64,000 bases of DNA from Bremia lactucae (GCF_004359215.1 NC_090612.1:4253806-4317805); one strand, 5' to 3'. Counted from the first letter of the stretch, positions 1-12,372 are shown. Numbers and translations are program-made. The notes: generated from the letters alone by a model not told the origin.

Positions 1-220
1 TCACTTGGTAATTAGATATGCTTTTTTTAAAGCTTTTCAAAAAGCATGGCGCTTTGGGATTCTCCGGAACGGGATAAATAAAGTCTAATTCATGTAAATC
101 TTCATTATTGTGTGGCGCGAATCGCCATTTGAGCTGCTGGATCAAGTAGGGACCTGCACAATTTAGATTAAGCGCTTAGATTATCCGTGTGGGCTGTTCA
201 TAGCTAAAGAAATCGTTATT
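1..220. other. Flank of copia insertion, no gene seen
   Basis: No open frame or family motif is recognisable here. The sequence is the left flank of the copia insertion and resumes at 5325 after the element. Confidence 0.5.
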
Positions 221-225
221 GTTAC

Positions 226-478
226 TGTTGGAAAAAGGCACGGTTGAAGTTACAGTTGAGGAAACGGCTGACGACTTAGAAAGGCGTTTGAGGATCAGTT
301 GTGTGATTGATTGGACAGGTGCGTGGATGGGTGACTGATTGGACAGGAGTGATGGAGAACAAGAACAGTTAGTCCATCATGCTAGCGCGAAAAAGATAAC
401 ACTACAAACAATGTCAGAATCCTTTTATCACAGTGCCACCGACTTCCTCTCTACAGCTTGCATCATGGCAAGCGAACA
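226..478 (+). repeat. 5' LTR of copia element
   Basis: Direct repeat partner of 5072-5324, with TG...CA ends. It differs at two positions that I can see (AGGAGTGA versus AGGGGTGA, and TAGCGCG versus TAGCACG). The gag ATG at 465 lies inside the LTR, so the transcript start and the protein start are close together. Confidence 0.97.
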
Positions 479-3400
479 GGTTATGAGCCCAAGACGGGAA
501 GGAAACGAAGACTCCAACGCGGCACAGGCGCCGCCGGCAACCGGTCACGAATGGGCCGCGGCCGCGCCTGCTACGGTCGTCTCTCCCATCGCTCACGCAA
601 GGAGCGCGGAGCCCGACGCACTGGCGAGGGTTCTCGAGATGCTCACGGGCATGGACTTGCGAATGCAGAAGATGGAAGCGTCCCAAGCACGCATGGACGA
701 AGACGAGCGCATGCGCGGCGCTCACGAGAGCGAGCTGTTCCGATCAGAGCTCGGGGCGGACTTCGCAGGGCGACTCCACGGCGGAGCAATGGAGCTTGAG
801 GACTTGCATGATCGGCAGCCTCAGCAGCAACTGCGGCGTGCACCAGCGCGGCTCGAAGACCTACGGATGCGAGCGGGAGAGCAGCTGCAGCAGCGTGCTG
901 ATCCGTTGCCTCAGCCGCCTGCCCCATTGCCGCCATACCAGCCGCCACCAGTGCCTCAGGCTATGCCGGCAGCTCCAGGGCAGCCAGTACAGCAGCGGCA
1001 ACAAGTGATGCCGATGCAGTATCGCACTCCGGACGCCAGGCAGCGCAAGCTGGCGATCCGCAAGTTCGATGGTACCGAGGTGTACGTTGGACTTGGATCC
1101 GGCTTCTTCGACTGTGGCAAGACGTTTCGGCGCCAGGTCGACATGGCACAGGAGTCTTGCGGTTTCCTGTGGAGCGAGAATGTGAAGACTGACGTGCTCG
1201 GGCAGTACCTCACTGGCACTGCCGAGCGGTATTTCAGCAAGCAGGTCGACACGTGGTGGGCCGTGCTGCCTACATTGCAGTACGTGATGCAGCGCATGCT
1301 GGACACGTTCAAGACGACGATAACCGCCGCTCAAGCGATGAAACTCTTCACGGCGAAGAAAGAGAGCAAGAGATCCTGGCCAGAACACTACTTGTATCTG
1401 GTCGCTGTCAGCGACGCTGCGGGCGGCGCTGAGCAGCAGGTTCTGGACAACATCGTGCGCAACGCCTCGTCTGAGCTATCGACAATACTCATGGCGAAGT
1501 ACCAGACGCACCGCATCGACTACCTCGTGCACGCGGAAGAGCTCGCGCACTTCGCGCAAGCAATCGAGATGGAAGCTCGATCAGGAAGATCCTTCGGGAA
1601 GGAGGTCGTCGCGCACGTGGACGAGTCCGTGTCGCGCAGGGAGACACGCACTTGCCACGGGTGTGGGAAGGTCGGCCATCTGAAGAAGGACTGTCGCAGC
1701 AAGAAGAATGACGACAAGAAGAGGGGCAGAGGCCCAAAAGACGGCGGCAGCATCACGCTAGCTGTTGGTGAAGGAAGAGGTCGCAACGGCTCGCGCGCCA
1801 CCGGTCAAAGTCTGGCGATGGCGATTGGTGACGACAGAGATGACGAAGATGACGACTGGATACTCGACAGCGGTTCCAGCCGCCACCTTGTGAACGACGC
1901 ATCCCTGCTGCGCGACGCGAGGGACTGCGATCAAGAGTGCCACTTGGCAGATGGGGAGACCATCAAGTTAACGCAAGTCGGAAGCGTCGTGCTGACTGTG
2001 CTCGCGAGAGGACAGCAGCAAGATGTGACGCTGACTGACGTGTATCTGGCGCCCGAGTTATCGCGCAACATCATGTCCTACGGTAAGCTCGAGTTCAAGG
2101 GTTTCGGGCTCGTCTACGACGGCGAGTCGCGCGTGTTGGCACGGCGCAGCAATGGCCAAGTCGCGTTCGACGTGGCGATGGACCACAATGTTCTCTACGT
2201 CCAGACAGTCGCAGCGGCTCGCGAGCCACGAGCTCCTAGCGACGTGCTCATGGCGATCCTGACGAGCCAGGCAGCTCCGGAAGAACCCGAGCCGGACACT
2301 CAAAGCGGCTCGCTGCTGCACTTCCACCAAAGGCTTGGGCATCTCGCGTACGACACCGTCGAGCGTATGGCGAGAGACCCCGCGTCCGGCATCGTGCTAA
2401 CGGATCGCAAGCGCCCGACGTGCATCTCTTGCGCACAGGGCAAGCAAACAAGGAACCTGCAGTCGAAGAAGGACACTGGATCAAACTCGCCGATCGACAG
2501 AGTTGGCGGGGTGATCTGCTCAGACCTCAAGGGTCCGATGACCCCGAAGGATCGATTGCAAAACCGTTACCTTGTCAACTTTGTCGATCACAAGTCGAAC
2601 TACTGTCGTGTCTTCCTGGCGCCGACAAAGGACAAGGCGGCCAAGAAGTTTGAGCACTTCCTCGCGTTCTTTGAGCGCCAGTTCGACTGCCAGATCCACG
2701 TGCTACGCACCGATGGCGGCGGCGAATACGCGAATGTCGACCTCTTCTGCAAGCGAACGGGCGTCGCGCGGCAGATCAGCGAGGCGAGGAATCAGGCGTC
2801 AAACGGCAAGGCCGAGCGCATGCACAGGACGATCCTGAACATGGCGCGCAGCATGATCTTTGCCAGCCGACTGCCATTGACGTTTTGGGGCGATGCGGTT
2901 GAGTACGCGGCGTACATCCTCAACCGCAGCCCAACGAGCGCGAATGCGAAGCGCGCGTCGCCGATCGAGGTACTGACGAAGCAAGTGCCGGATCTGCGCG
3001 ACATCGTCGCCTTTGGCTCTATCTGCTCGGTCTACCGTGATCCAGGCAAGAACTCGCTCGCGCAGCGCGCACAAGTCGGCGTGATCATTGGGCGGAGCGA
3101 CGAGACTAAGGGCTTTCGCGTCTTCCTTTAAAAGGAGAACAAGGTCACGATCACGCAGCATGTGCGCAACGTCGAGACGCTCAGCGCAGAGCAGAACGGT
3201 CAGCTGCAGCGCGCGCTCGAGTATGAAGATAGAGCCGTGGAGCCAGCGGCAACAAGCAAAGAGTCGCCGGCTGCTGACGATGCCGCATCGCCGACGATAC
3301 GCAGCGGCAAGAAGAAATCGAAGTCGTGGACACGCGCGGCTCACCGGACGCGCGGCGCAACCAAACGCGCACAGGCGGCCGGCGATCAGGAGGAGCCAGC

Positions 3401-5045
3401 TGGCGACAACAGCGTGGTGGCTCATGTGTATGAGTGCGATCCCAAGAACTACGGTGAAGCACTACGCAGCACTAAGCGTGAAGGCTGGGAAAAGGCCATG
3501 CGCGAATAGCTCCAAGCCCTAGAAGACAATGGCGTGTGGCGCTTGATCAAGCGACCTCCGGGCAGCAACACTCTGCACACGAAGTGGGTCTTCAAGACCA
3601 AGACCGACGCGCACGGTGAGATAGAGCGCCTGAAGGCTCGACTGGTCGCCTGCGGCAACGAGCAAGTTTTTGGGGTCGACTACCAGCTTACATTCGCGGC
3701 TGTCATGGACATGTCGACCGTGAAGGTGATCTTGGCGCTTGCGGCGATATGGGGTGTCCCAGCAAAGCATGGCGACATCCCCAACGCGTATGTCAAGGCT
3801 GACAAGGAAGCGCACTTGGAGATACTACTCCAGGTGCCGCAGGCAATGACAATCGATCAAGACGCGCTAAAGATGGTAGGCGCAGCGACAAAGAAGGAAG
3901 TAGTGCTGCAGCTACGAAAGAGCCTGTACGGCAACAAGCAGGCTGGCCGACTCTGGAGCCAGCTCCTGCACGCTCGGCTACTCGAGGCCGGCTTCCGGCA
4001 ATGTATTTCCGACATGTGTCTATACTACCAAGTCGAGGGTGGACAGTTGGTTATCGTGGGCGTCTACGTCGACGATCTACTTCCTACCGGCACGGACGCT
4101 GCAGCCGTCGACCGATTCTTTGTCAAGCTCGGCAGCTTGTCGATCAAGGACCTCGGTACCGTTAGCAAGTTCCTCGGCATGCATGTCACGATTGACAACA
4201 GTGGCGGCTACGTGCTCGACCAGGCCGAGGCGATCGGCGAGCTCCTGCGTGAGCATGGGCTCGAGGACGCAAACCCGACGAAAGCTCCAATTGGGGCTGA
4301 CTGCTACGACGTGCTACCAGATGACAGCGCGCTGCTCACCGAGACTAAGGTGCAGGGAGCGCCAACAATCAAGACGTTCCAGTCCCTCGTCGGCAGTCTG
4401 CTGTGGATCGCGCGTTGCACACGGCCGGACATTGCGTTCGCCGTGCACAAGGCGACGCGTCAGACTCATCAGCCGCGACTCCACGATATGAAGCTTGCCA
4501 AACGCATCGCGCGGTACCTGAAGGGGACGCGTGACTACAAGCTTCGGATGGAACCAGCGAAGCACCTCGACACCAAGATCCAGCTCGAGGCGTACTCGGA
4601 CGCCGACTTTGCGGCGGAGAAGAGCGACAGGAAGTCCTTGACTGGCGGCATCATCCGCCTGAACGGCATGCCGGTCAGCTGGACGTCGAAGAAGCAAGGC
4701 GGCGTCTCGCTCTCGACGATGGAAGCGGAGTTCGTCGCTGCATCGGAGCAGGCGCGCGAGCTTCTTGGTATCAGGGAGATGCTAAACGAGATCGGTAAGC
4801 CGCCGGCGCTACCGATGGTACTCCACGTCGACAATCAGGCGGCACTGAAGCAGCTGGCCGGCGAGGCGTCCTCTCTCAAGGCTAAGCACATCGATGTTCG
4901 CACGAAGTTCGTGTGCGACTTCGCTCGACGCGGGATCATCGTGTCGCAGTACGTCCGCTCGGAACAACAACTCGCGGATCTTTTGACGAAGGCGCTGGAC
5001 GCAGTCAAGCTCGCGGCCCTGTGTGAGATGATCAGCCTCGGTTAG
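465..5045 (+). pseudogene. Copia gag-pol polyprotein with two nonsense codons
   Basis: One continuous frame of 1527 codons from ATG 465 (alternative ATG 483) to TAG 5043-5045, broken only by TAA at 3129 (codon 889) and TAG at 3507 (codon 1015). In order, numbered from 465: proline/glutamine-rich Gag, a CCHC zinc knuckle (C397, C400, H405, C410), an aspartic protease with DSG (D468), a GAG-pre-integrase HHCC region (H619 onward, ending in CISC), an integrase core (D687, D750, E784), reverse transcriptase with YVDD (1201-1204), and RNase H (D1379 in YSDAD, followed by the STMEAEF motif). The first stop lies after the integrase core and the second just before the reverse transcriptase. All motifs are otherwise intact, so the stops look like recent single-base changes. 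Stop-codon readthrough is possible but two stops make it unlikely. Confidence 0.93.
479..490 (+). other. Primer binding site, initiator-Met anticodon arm
   Basis: GGTTATGAGCCC follows the 5' LTR directly. It is the reverse complement of the anticodon stem-loop of eukaryotic initiator tRNA-Met (GGGCTCATAACC), not of a tRNA 3' end. Drosophila copia and yeast Ty5 are known to prime from a cleaved half of this tRNA. An in-frame ATG (483) lies inside the site. Confidence 0.75.
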
Positions 5046-5060
5046 GACGGTAAGTCGTAG

Positions 5061-5071
5061 CCGAGGAGGAG
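5061..5071 (+). other. Polypurine tract of copia element
   Basis: A purine-rich stretch (CCGAGGAGGAG) abuts the 3' LTR, which begins TGTTGG at 5072. This is the expected plus-strand primer. Confidence 0.8.
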
Positions 5072-5324
5072 TGTTGGAAAAAGGCACGGTTGAAGTTACA
5101 GTTGAGGAAACGGCTGACGACTTAGAAAGGCGTTTGAGGATCAGTTGTGTGATTGATTGGACAGGTGCGTGGATGGGTGACTGATTGGACAGGGGTGATG
5201 GAGAACAAGAACAGTTAGTCCATCATGCTAGCACGAAAAAGATAACACTACAAACAATGTCAGAATCCTTTTATCACAGTGCCACCGACTTCCTCTCTAC
5301 AGCTTGCATCATGGCAAGCGAACA
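5072..5324 (+). repeat. 3' LTR of copia element
   Basis: Second copy of the 253-bp repeat at 226-478, followed directly by the target-site duplication GTTAC (5325-5329). Confidence 0.97.
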
Positions 5325-5329
5325 GTTAC

Positions 5330-6049
5330 CAGCGCACCAAACGTATGTGGGCATTGACGTTCTGGGCGAAGATCGATCTTTCGCTCCAGACCCCCAAAAA
5401 TGCAACTTAGTGGGAATATAGCACATCTATTATTACGAGTCAGCTCATGATAAAATTATTATTAGCTATCAGAGAAAATAAAGAATTTTATCTTTATTCA
5501 TGATACAATTAATATATTCAACCACACATTGTAATATTGTAGCGTTAATGATATAGTTCTCTGCACAAGTTGATCTAAGACCTAATGGGCGGAGCTAATA
5601 TGCATAGTTTTAATTGATAGAAGACTCAGGACTAAGAAAGGTATTAGTTGTTAGGAGCTTTACCCTATTGAAAATAGTTTCACTTTTCTTAAACTTAGCA
5701 CTATTTGTTTTGTCTTGTTGCTAAGCGATCGCTTAGCAGCTTCGAGTATATCTTTGCACGTCGTGTACGTGAATTAATCGGAGGTACATTGCCTGCAATA
5801 TTATCATTGTAGGTTAGCCCCATTACATCTTTTTATAATCTCGTGCGGCATTTCCAATCGATTATTCGAAAATATATGAAAAAATACAAAAAGCAAGCAC
5901 AGTCATTCCTTTAGTATTTAATCAACCATGGCGGAGAACAGTTTGCATTTGCGAGCTACTTTAACAGCATTGCAGTGCTCAGTTTATTTTGTAATGTCAA
6001 GTAAAGAAGAAAAATAAAACCAATTTTCTAGATCTTCTCTGTCTTTGAA
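5330..6049. other. AT-rich intergenic DNA
   Basis: No gene recognised. A short open stretch just after the insertion reads YVGIDVLG, which faintly recalls a GH85 glycosidase motif but is far too short to call. Confidence 0.4.
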
Positions 6050-6970
6050 ATTACGACCATTCCTGTTCCTCTGGAGTGATCTCGTCCCAGACTGCCATTG
6101 ACCAACGCATTGGTGAGAACTAGTCCCCTGTGTACATCTCAAACTCTACACGCTTGTAATGGTCCAGGACATTCTGAAGGTGATGGCGGCATGATTGCGC
6201 TTGAATGCTGAGATGATATCAGCATCGATGGGCTGAGTCTTGGACGTTGCATAGGGCGGAAGGAGGAGAACATTGACGTGATTAGTTAAGGGTCCTTTGA
6301 AATGTGGGAGGGAGCGTCTTCACGGAGGAGAAAAATCACGCGCTTATCGAACATTATTCTTTTTTTAAGCTCTCGCAGCTTGCTGTTGCGAATTTGTCAA
6401 TTCTGGAGACATACTGATCAGCCATGTATCATTCCAAAAGAAACCCAACAAAAGTTGCTTACCCGTTTCATCCATCTTAGACCTCAAGAGGCTGTTTTCG
6501 GCGATTATGATCTGTAGACTAGGCAGATCAACTTCAAATTGCTTCATTGTCGGCAGAACCACTCGGACCTCAAATTCGAAGAGAACGTAGCTGGTGTCGC
6601 TGCTGGAACTTGTGCAACCAGCCAATAGAAATTCAATTGCATAATCTAGAATATATAGGTTCTGTGCAAAGCTCTTGGCTTTCATCTTGATGAGATCACC
6701 AGTCAGACAACTCCAGCACTGAAGGACCTAGAATGCAACTGCTTCCTCCACAGAAACTGTTGGACAATCCAGAATCATTTTCCATTGAGCTCCGTCTGAT
6801 CCATAGCCTCAACTGGTCACTCCCTTCGAGGATGTTGCTGATTGTAGCCTGGGTGATCTATTAGGGAGGTTGAGCCGCTCCTTTGCCCAAGAAGCCAACA
6901 TGGTCTGGCATACCTTTTGGTCTGCCGCTTTTTTTCGGCAAATTCACGTCTCTAATTGTAGGTGAGGTGG
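6050..6970 (-). pseudogene. Decayed pogo/Tigger-like DDE transposase
   Basis: Read on the minus strand, the pieces come in pogo-family order. Near 6970-6930 there is a basic start (KKSGRPKG). At 6902 a helix-turn-helix segment begins (LASWAKERLNL). At about 6780-6650 a CENP-B/Tc5-like DNA-binding piece ends in LTGDLIKMKAKSFAQNL. At 6480-6463 the first catalytic aspartate appears in KMDETG. At about 6355-6290 there is FDKRVIFLLREDAPSH, where the family usually has DN before the APSH. At 6288-6196 comes NVLLLPPYATSKTQPID and a following FK. Near 6180-6060 there is the VLDHYKRVE and WDEITPEEQEW tail. Stops and frameshifts separate the blocks and the catalytic core is shortened. No terminal inverted repeats were located. 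Confidence 0.75.
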
Positions 6971-7456
6971 ACCTGAGACATTAATTTTTTACTTTTTTGA
7001 TCATTATTAACTTGCCCAGAATTATTGTCAACTTGCTGATCCTCCTTAAAAACCGACTGTGAACCCCGCTATTAAACAAGGCTACTGTTATATTAACGAA
7101 ACTTAAATCTAGTAGCGATATTTCCGCTACTTTATAATTTGCATGACTTCTATAGACCTTTAGTATCAATTATCTTCGGTTAAAAGCTGAAGATATATGT
7201 GGATAGATGAATAGTTTAACTAGTAAGCTTAAATGTAACGAAAACGTAAAGTGACTTGATTAAAATAATTGAAAAAGATCAAGTTCCCGAGACCATCACG
7301 ATAAAACTTTTCGTTGCCACTGGACAATAAATATCCACAATTTAAATAGCATCGGGATACTTACCATCTTACCGACACATCATAGTTCCTAAAATAAGAG
7401 CAAGCACGAAATCCTATGTTTGAAACTAGGCAGCCTGTTTCAATTAGTCCGAAGTC
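6971..7456. other. AT-rich intergenic DNA
   Basis: Nothing recognisable on either strand. Confidence 0.4.
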
Positions 7457-7651
7457 ATGGACCAGACAGATTCGGCACGTCCTTTCCAAGTCGAATTATT
7501 AGAGTGCTCGGTAAGACGCATTAATCGAAAATATTCTGAAATAGTATAACTTTTTCCTTTTTTCGCAATTTAGCTTCATTCGATTACCCAGAAGATAAAA
7601 AGAAGCAGACTTCGCAGCCAATTTCCCCTCAAGGATTCACGAATGAGCTAA
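7457..7651 (+). CDS. Possible small two-exon gene, unknown product
   Basis: Weak candidate. Exon 1 (7457-7510, 18 codons) ends at TCG|GTAAGA. A 63-nt intron with a pyrimidine run ends AATTTAG at 7573. Exon 2 (7574-7651) continues in phase 0 for 25 codons to TAA, giving 43 residues (starts MDQTDSARPF). The donor, polypyrimidine tract and acceptor are good for an oomycete intron. The protein is basic toward its end and matches nothing I recognise. It faces the 3' end of RPS29. It could equally be chance. Confidence 0.22.
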
Positions 7652-7766
7652 AATTATGTGTCCTTCCGCGTATCTAAAAATCCCTTTTATTGCAAGTGCA
7701 AACGCATGCTTCGGCATCACGACTGAGCATGCCCACCGTCCTGCCAGGGGTTGGCCAATAATATAT

Positions 7767-8000
7767 TTACCGGTACTATACAACACGCAAGTCACATTAG
7801 TCGTGCGACGAATACCTTAGTTGGCAATTGACAGCCTTGGATACCTTCACAAAGCCAATGTCCGTCGCACGCTCACGGAAACAGCGACGACACATGTTGA
7901 GGTGGTACTTGCGGATCAGACCACGCGTGGTCTTGCACACGCGGCAGTGACGAGAGTCTTTGCCGTAAGTGCGTGGGTGGGAGTACGTGAGGTTAGCCAT
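7767..8000 (-). CDS. RPS29: 40S ribosomal protein S29 (uS14), two exons
   Basis: Small zinc-binding protein of the 40S subunit head, acting in cytosolic translation. Exon 1 runs from ATG at 8000 down to 7845 (52 codons: [17 protein letters not shown] and onward). It contains the CxxC...CxxC zinc ligands (CRVC and CRRC) and ends DIGFVK. Read unspliced, the frame continues into an atypical tail. A 69-nt GT-AG intron (7844-7776, donor GTATCC, acceptor TTGTATAG) instead joins K52 to TAC CGG TAA (7775-7767), giving the family's usual KYR-type end and 54 residues. An in-frame upstream ATG at 8069 would add 23 residues foreign to S29 and is rejected. It is divergent from STT3. Confidence 0.95.
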
Positions 8001-8487
8001 GGTTGCAAACTGCCATCGATACACAATAATAGTCGCGTCAGTCCGAATAATTTTCGTTTTCGATCGCAACAGTGGCGCTCGAAGGGTGTGCTTTGGATTA
8101 GCGTCTACTGCTGCTCTTCAAAAAGGACCTCTTGATGCAAAGGTAAAGCAATATGCTTCACCCTACTTCGGCACAATGCTTCGCCTTCACAGCATATAGA
8201 AAAACGCTTACCTTCTTCTTGAATAGCTTCGGACAGTAGCAAATGGAGAGCGATTGACGTTGGGGAATCGTACTTTCATTGCTTTGGGAGCCACCCATCC
8301 ATAGGCTTAGTTTTACACCAATCAGCTAACGAGCAATCTCTTTTCGACGAATCACCGTTACGAATTGGTTAGATCTAGTTTAAGTTCGTATTACCGTACA
8401 CTTTCAATGTCAGTAAGTACGACTCGTAAATCAATCTTTGCGTTGACAGCGTGCAACGTGTCAAACCCGTAGTCCTCTACAATAGCC
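8001..8487. promoter_or_regulatory. Divergent promoter region RPS29/STT3
   Basis: 487 bp separate the divergent starts of RPS29 and STT3 and must hold both promoters. No single element can be named with confidence. Confidence 0.4.
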
Positions 8488-11236
8488 ATGGCGCCAAAGT
8501 CGAAGGCAAAAAAGGTCGTCACCTCCTTGCCCGATTTCGACCACGAGCCACTGAAGACAAAACCAGTACCCAAGAAGCTGATCGATTCAACACGTTTCGT
8601 CTTTGGCGTGGATTTGGACGATCCTCGCGACGCCGAGGATGACGAAAACACGCTCGCTCCTGTCGCAAAGTACGTCATCCTGGCCATGATTTGCCTCATG
8701 TCGTTTGCCGTTCGCCTTTTTGCTGTCGTGCGGTACGAGTCGGTATGTACCTATTTGCATCTTGACATTTTCTTTCAATGTCAAGAATTAAAAATTGTTA
8801 TTGTCTTCGTCATGGCTACATTGTCCATTTATTGCCTAGGTGATTCATGAATTCGATCCGTATTTCAATTTTCGGACTACCAAGTATTTGGCATCGGAAG
8901 GATTCCTGGAATTCCTTGATTGGTTTGATGATCGAGCATGGTACCCCTTGGGTCGTATCATTGGTGGGACCATCTACCCCGGTCTCATGTACACTGCTGC
9001 GCTCGTCTATTGGGTCCTCAATCTCTTGAACATTTCCATCAACGTGCGCAATACATGTGTCTTTCTCGCACCCCTTTTTGCCGCAAACACGGCCATTGCG
9101 AGTTTTCTACTCACAAAAGAAGTCACCAAGCGCTCAAGTGCTGGTTTACTCGCCGCTGCGTTCACAGGCATTGTACCGTCCTACATTTCTCGATCCGTCG
9201 GTGGATCGTACGATAATGAAGGCGTTGCTATCTTTGCACTCCTTTTCGTCTTTTACCTCTGGATCAAAGCGGTGCACACGGGGTCCATGTTCTGGGCTGC
9301 GGCGTGTGCACTTGCGTACTTTTACATGGTCGCGGCGTGGGGAGGGTACGTGTTTATTATCAATATGATTCCCATCTACGTCCTCGTAATGATCGTTGCG
9401 GGTCGGTACTCGCCACGTCTGTACATTGCGTACTCGACGTTCTATACACTCGGGAGTCTCATGGCCATGCAAGTGCCGTTCGTGGGGTTCAATGTCATTA
9501 AACAAGCCGAGTGTGCTGGCTCGCATGGTGTCTTTGTGCTGCTCCAAGTCTATGGCTTTGTCCATTGGCTCCGCACGTACATCTCAGCAGCGTCGTTCCG
9601 TCGCCTTGTCTTGGGTGGGGCTAGTATCGTTGTCTCGGGATTCGCATTGGCTCTCGTTGTGCTCCAACTCATGGGCAAAGTCCAATGGACAGGACGTAGT
9701 CTCACGCTCTTGGATCCCACGTACGCGTCCAAGTACATTCCAATCATTGCCTCGGTAAGTGAACATCAGCCCACGACCTGGACGTCGTACTTTTTCGACT
9801 TGCACATTCTCGTTCCATTTGCACCGGTAGGTCTTTATTTTCTCTTCCAAAACTTGACCGATGGAGGGATTTTTGTCATTCTCTATGGAACCGTGTCGTG
9901 GTACTTTGCGGGCGTCATGGTGCGGCTCATGTTGACGCTTGCGCCCATTGCTTGTATTCTTGGTGCCGTGGGCATCTCCTCAACACTTTGTAAATTCATG
10001 GGTGTCCTCGCTCGTCCATCGACGTTTGTCGTGTCACTAGACGGCGTCCAATCGGTCCACAAACTCGTGGCTTTGAGTGTCGTTGGAGGTCTCTTGATGA
10101 TGATGCTAAGTTACTCGTTCCACGCAACGTACGTGTCGTCCATGGCGTATTCGTCTCCAAGTATTGTCATTGAAGCAGGTCGGACGCAAACGGGGGAGCG
10201 TGTGAATTTTGATGATTATCGGGAAGCGTACTTTTGGTTACGTCAGAACACGGACGCAAATGCCAAGATCATGGCGTGGTGGGACTATGGGTATCAAATG
10301 TCGGCCATGGCCAATCGTACAGTCATTGTCGACAATAATACGTGGAACAACACGCATATTGCCACGGTCGGCCGTGCCCTTGCGTCAACGGAAGAAGACG
10401 CGTATCCGATTTTACAAAGTCTCGATGTCGACTATGTGCTTGTGATTTTTGGTGGCGTAACGGGCTATGGGTCCGATGATATAAATAAGTTTCTCTGGCC
10501 CGTACGCATTGGATCGGGCGTATATCCGAACGACATGCCCGCCGAGCGTGACTATTACTCCGTGTCCGGGTCTTTTGACATTGGTCCCGGTGGCTCTAAA
10601 ATCCTGCACAATTGTCTTGCATACAAGCTATGCTACTACCGCTTTGGAGAAGTCATGACGGATTATCAACACCCTCCTGGCTTTGATCGGGCGCGAAATG
10701 CCGAGGTGGGAGTCAAGAATATCCAGTTGACGCACATGGAAGAAGCGTTTACGTCGGAGCACTGGATTGTACGCATTTTTAAAGTCAAGAAACAGCCGAA
10801 TGTCGAGCCAACGACTGCTGTCAAGACGGCACGATTGTCGGCCGCGGCCGCCACGGAAAAGGACATTTCAAAGGAACGGACTCGCTTCTTGGGGTGTACC
10901 CGTGCCGAGGACTTGCTTGGAAATGACCGCGTGTACGCTGGTGGAACGAGCGGTGCGAATTATAACCTCGCGCTCTTCCTTGCAAAAGAAAAGAACAAAC
11001 GATACTTTGCCATTGCTCGCGTTGCAAATGAAGGCCATGCGTTTGCATTTAACAAGCTTCCTGTGAATATTGCCGACTTGGATGGAAATGATGAAGGATG
11101 CACGCGTCCGTGTAAAGACTCAAAGTCGCACGTTTGTGGCTGTGCCGATGGTGGCTGTACAGAAATGAACGTGGACCCGGGAGAAGGACAGGAGCACAAT
11201 CGTCGCTGGGCCATTTACGAACGCGAGACAATCTAA
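8488..11236 (+). CDS. STT3: Oligosaccharyltransferase catalytic subunit STT3
   Basis: Transfers the preassembled glycan from dolichol to asparagine of N-x-S/T sequons in the ER lumen. Exon 1 (8488-8742, 85 codons) splices through a 97-nt intron (GTATGT...TGCCTAG) to exon 2 (8840-11236), giving 883 residues. Exon 2 opens with VIHEFDPYFNFR, the conserved first luminal loop with a catalytic aspartate (D91). Next come SYDNEG (about 209-214), a series of hydrophobic membrane segments up to about residue 475, and the signature WWDYG (565-569), which reads the sequon. A basic, lysine-rich cytosolic N terminus precedes the first membrane segment. Unusually, the protein does not stop after the normal luminal domain. 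About 120 further residues (about 763-883) hold six cysteines, including a CxCxxxxC cluster (see findings). The start at 8488 is the first ATG of the frame, in a good context (GCCATGG). Confidence 0.95.
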
Positions 11237-11387
11237 CGCCGTCGCTTTACTCACGGCATCGATGAAAGATATGTCGAATGATAACAAGCTCAAACGATAA
11301 TTGCAAAAGCTGCAAAAATGAATGTGAATTGATTCCATCCTCATGGCGTTTAACGTCTTCCTTGTTGTCTAAACTCTCGTTTCTTGT

Positions 11388-12372
<985 letters not shown>

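Larger units (their letters stand above)
226..5324 (+). mobile_element. Near-complete Ty1/copia LTR retrotransposon
   Basis: Two 253-bp direct repeats (226-478 and 5072-5324), both beginning TGTTGG and ending CA, bracket a gag-pol frame. The 5-bp target-site duplication GTTAC lies at 221-225 and 5325-5329. I count two mismatches between the LTRs, so the insertion is recent. Order is gag, protease, integrase, reverse transcriptase, RNase H, which is diagnostic of Ty1/copia. The interior is visibly richer in G+C than the AT-rich DNA around it. Two nonsense codons in gag-pol mean this copy is probably not autonomous. Confidence 0.97.

Noticed and set aside
414..3462. Long minus-strand and alternative-frame ORFs across copia gag-pol, up to 208 residues
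   Set aside because: They are shadows of a G+C-rich coding region and show no family motifs.
5326..5421. Frame reading YVGIDVLGEDRSF right after the copia element, recalling a GH85 glycosidase motif
   Set aside because: About 30 residues only, no catalytic motif, and upstream frame closes before the insertion site.
7797..7844. Unspliced 14-residue tail ([14 protein letters not shown]) on RPS29
   Set aside because: It does not fit the strongly conserved family end, and an intron joins to TAC CGG TAA.
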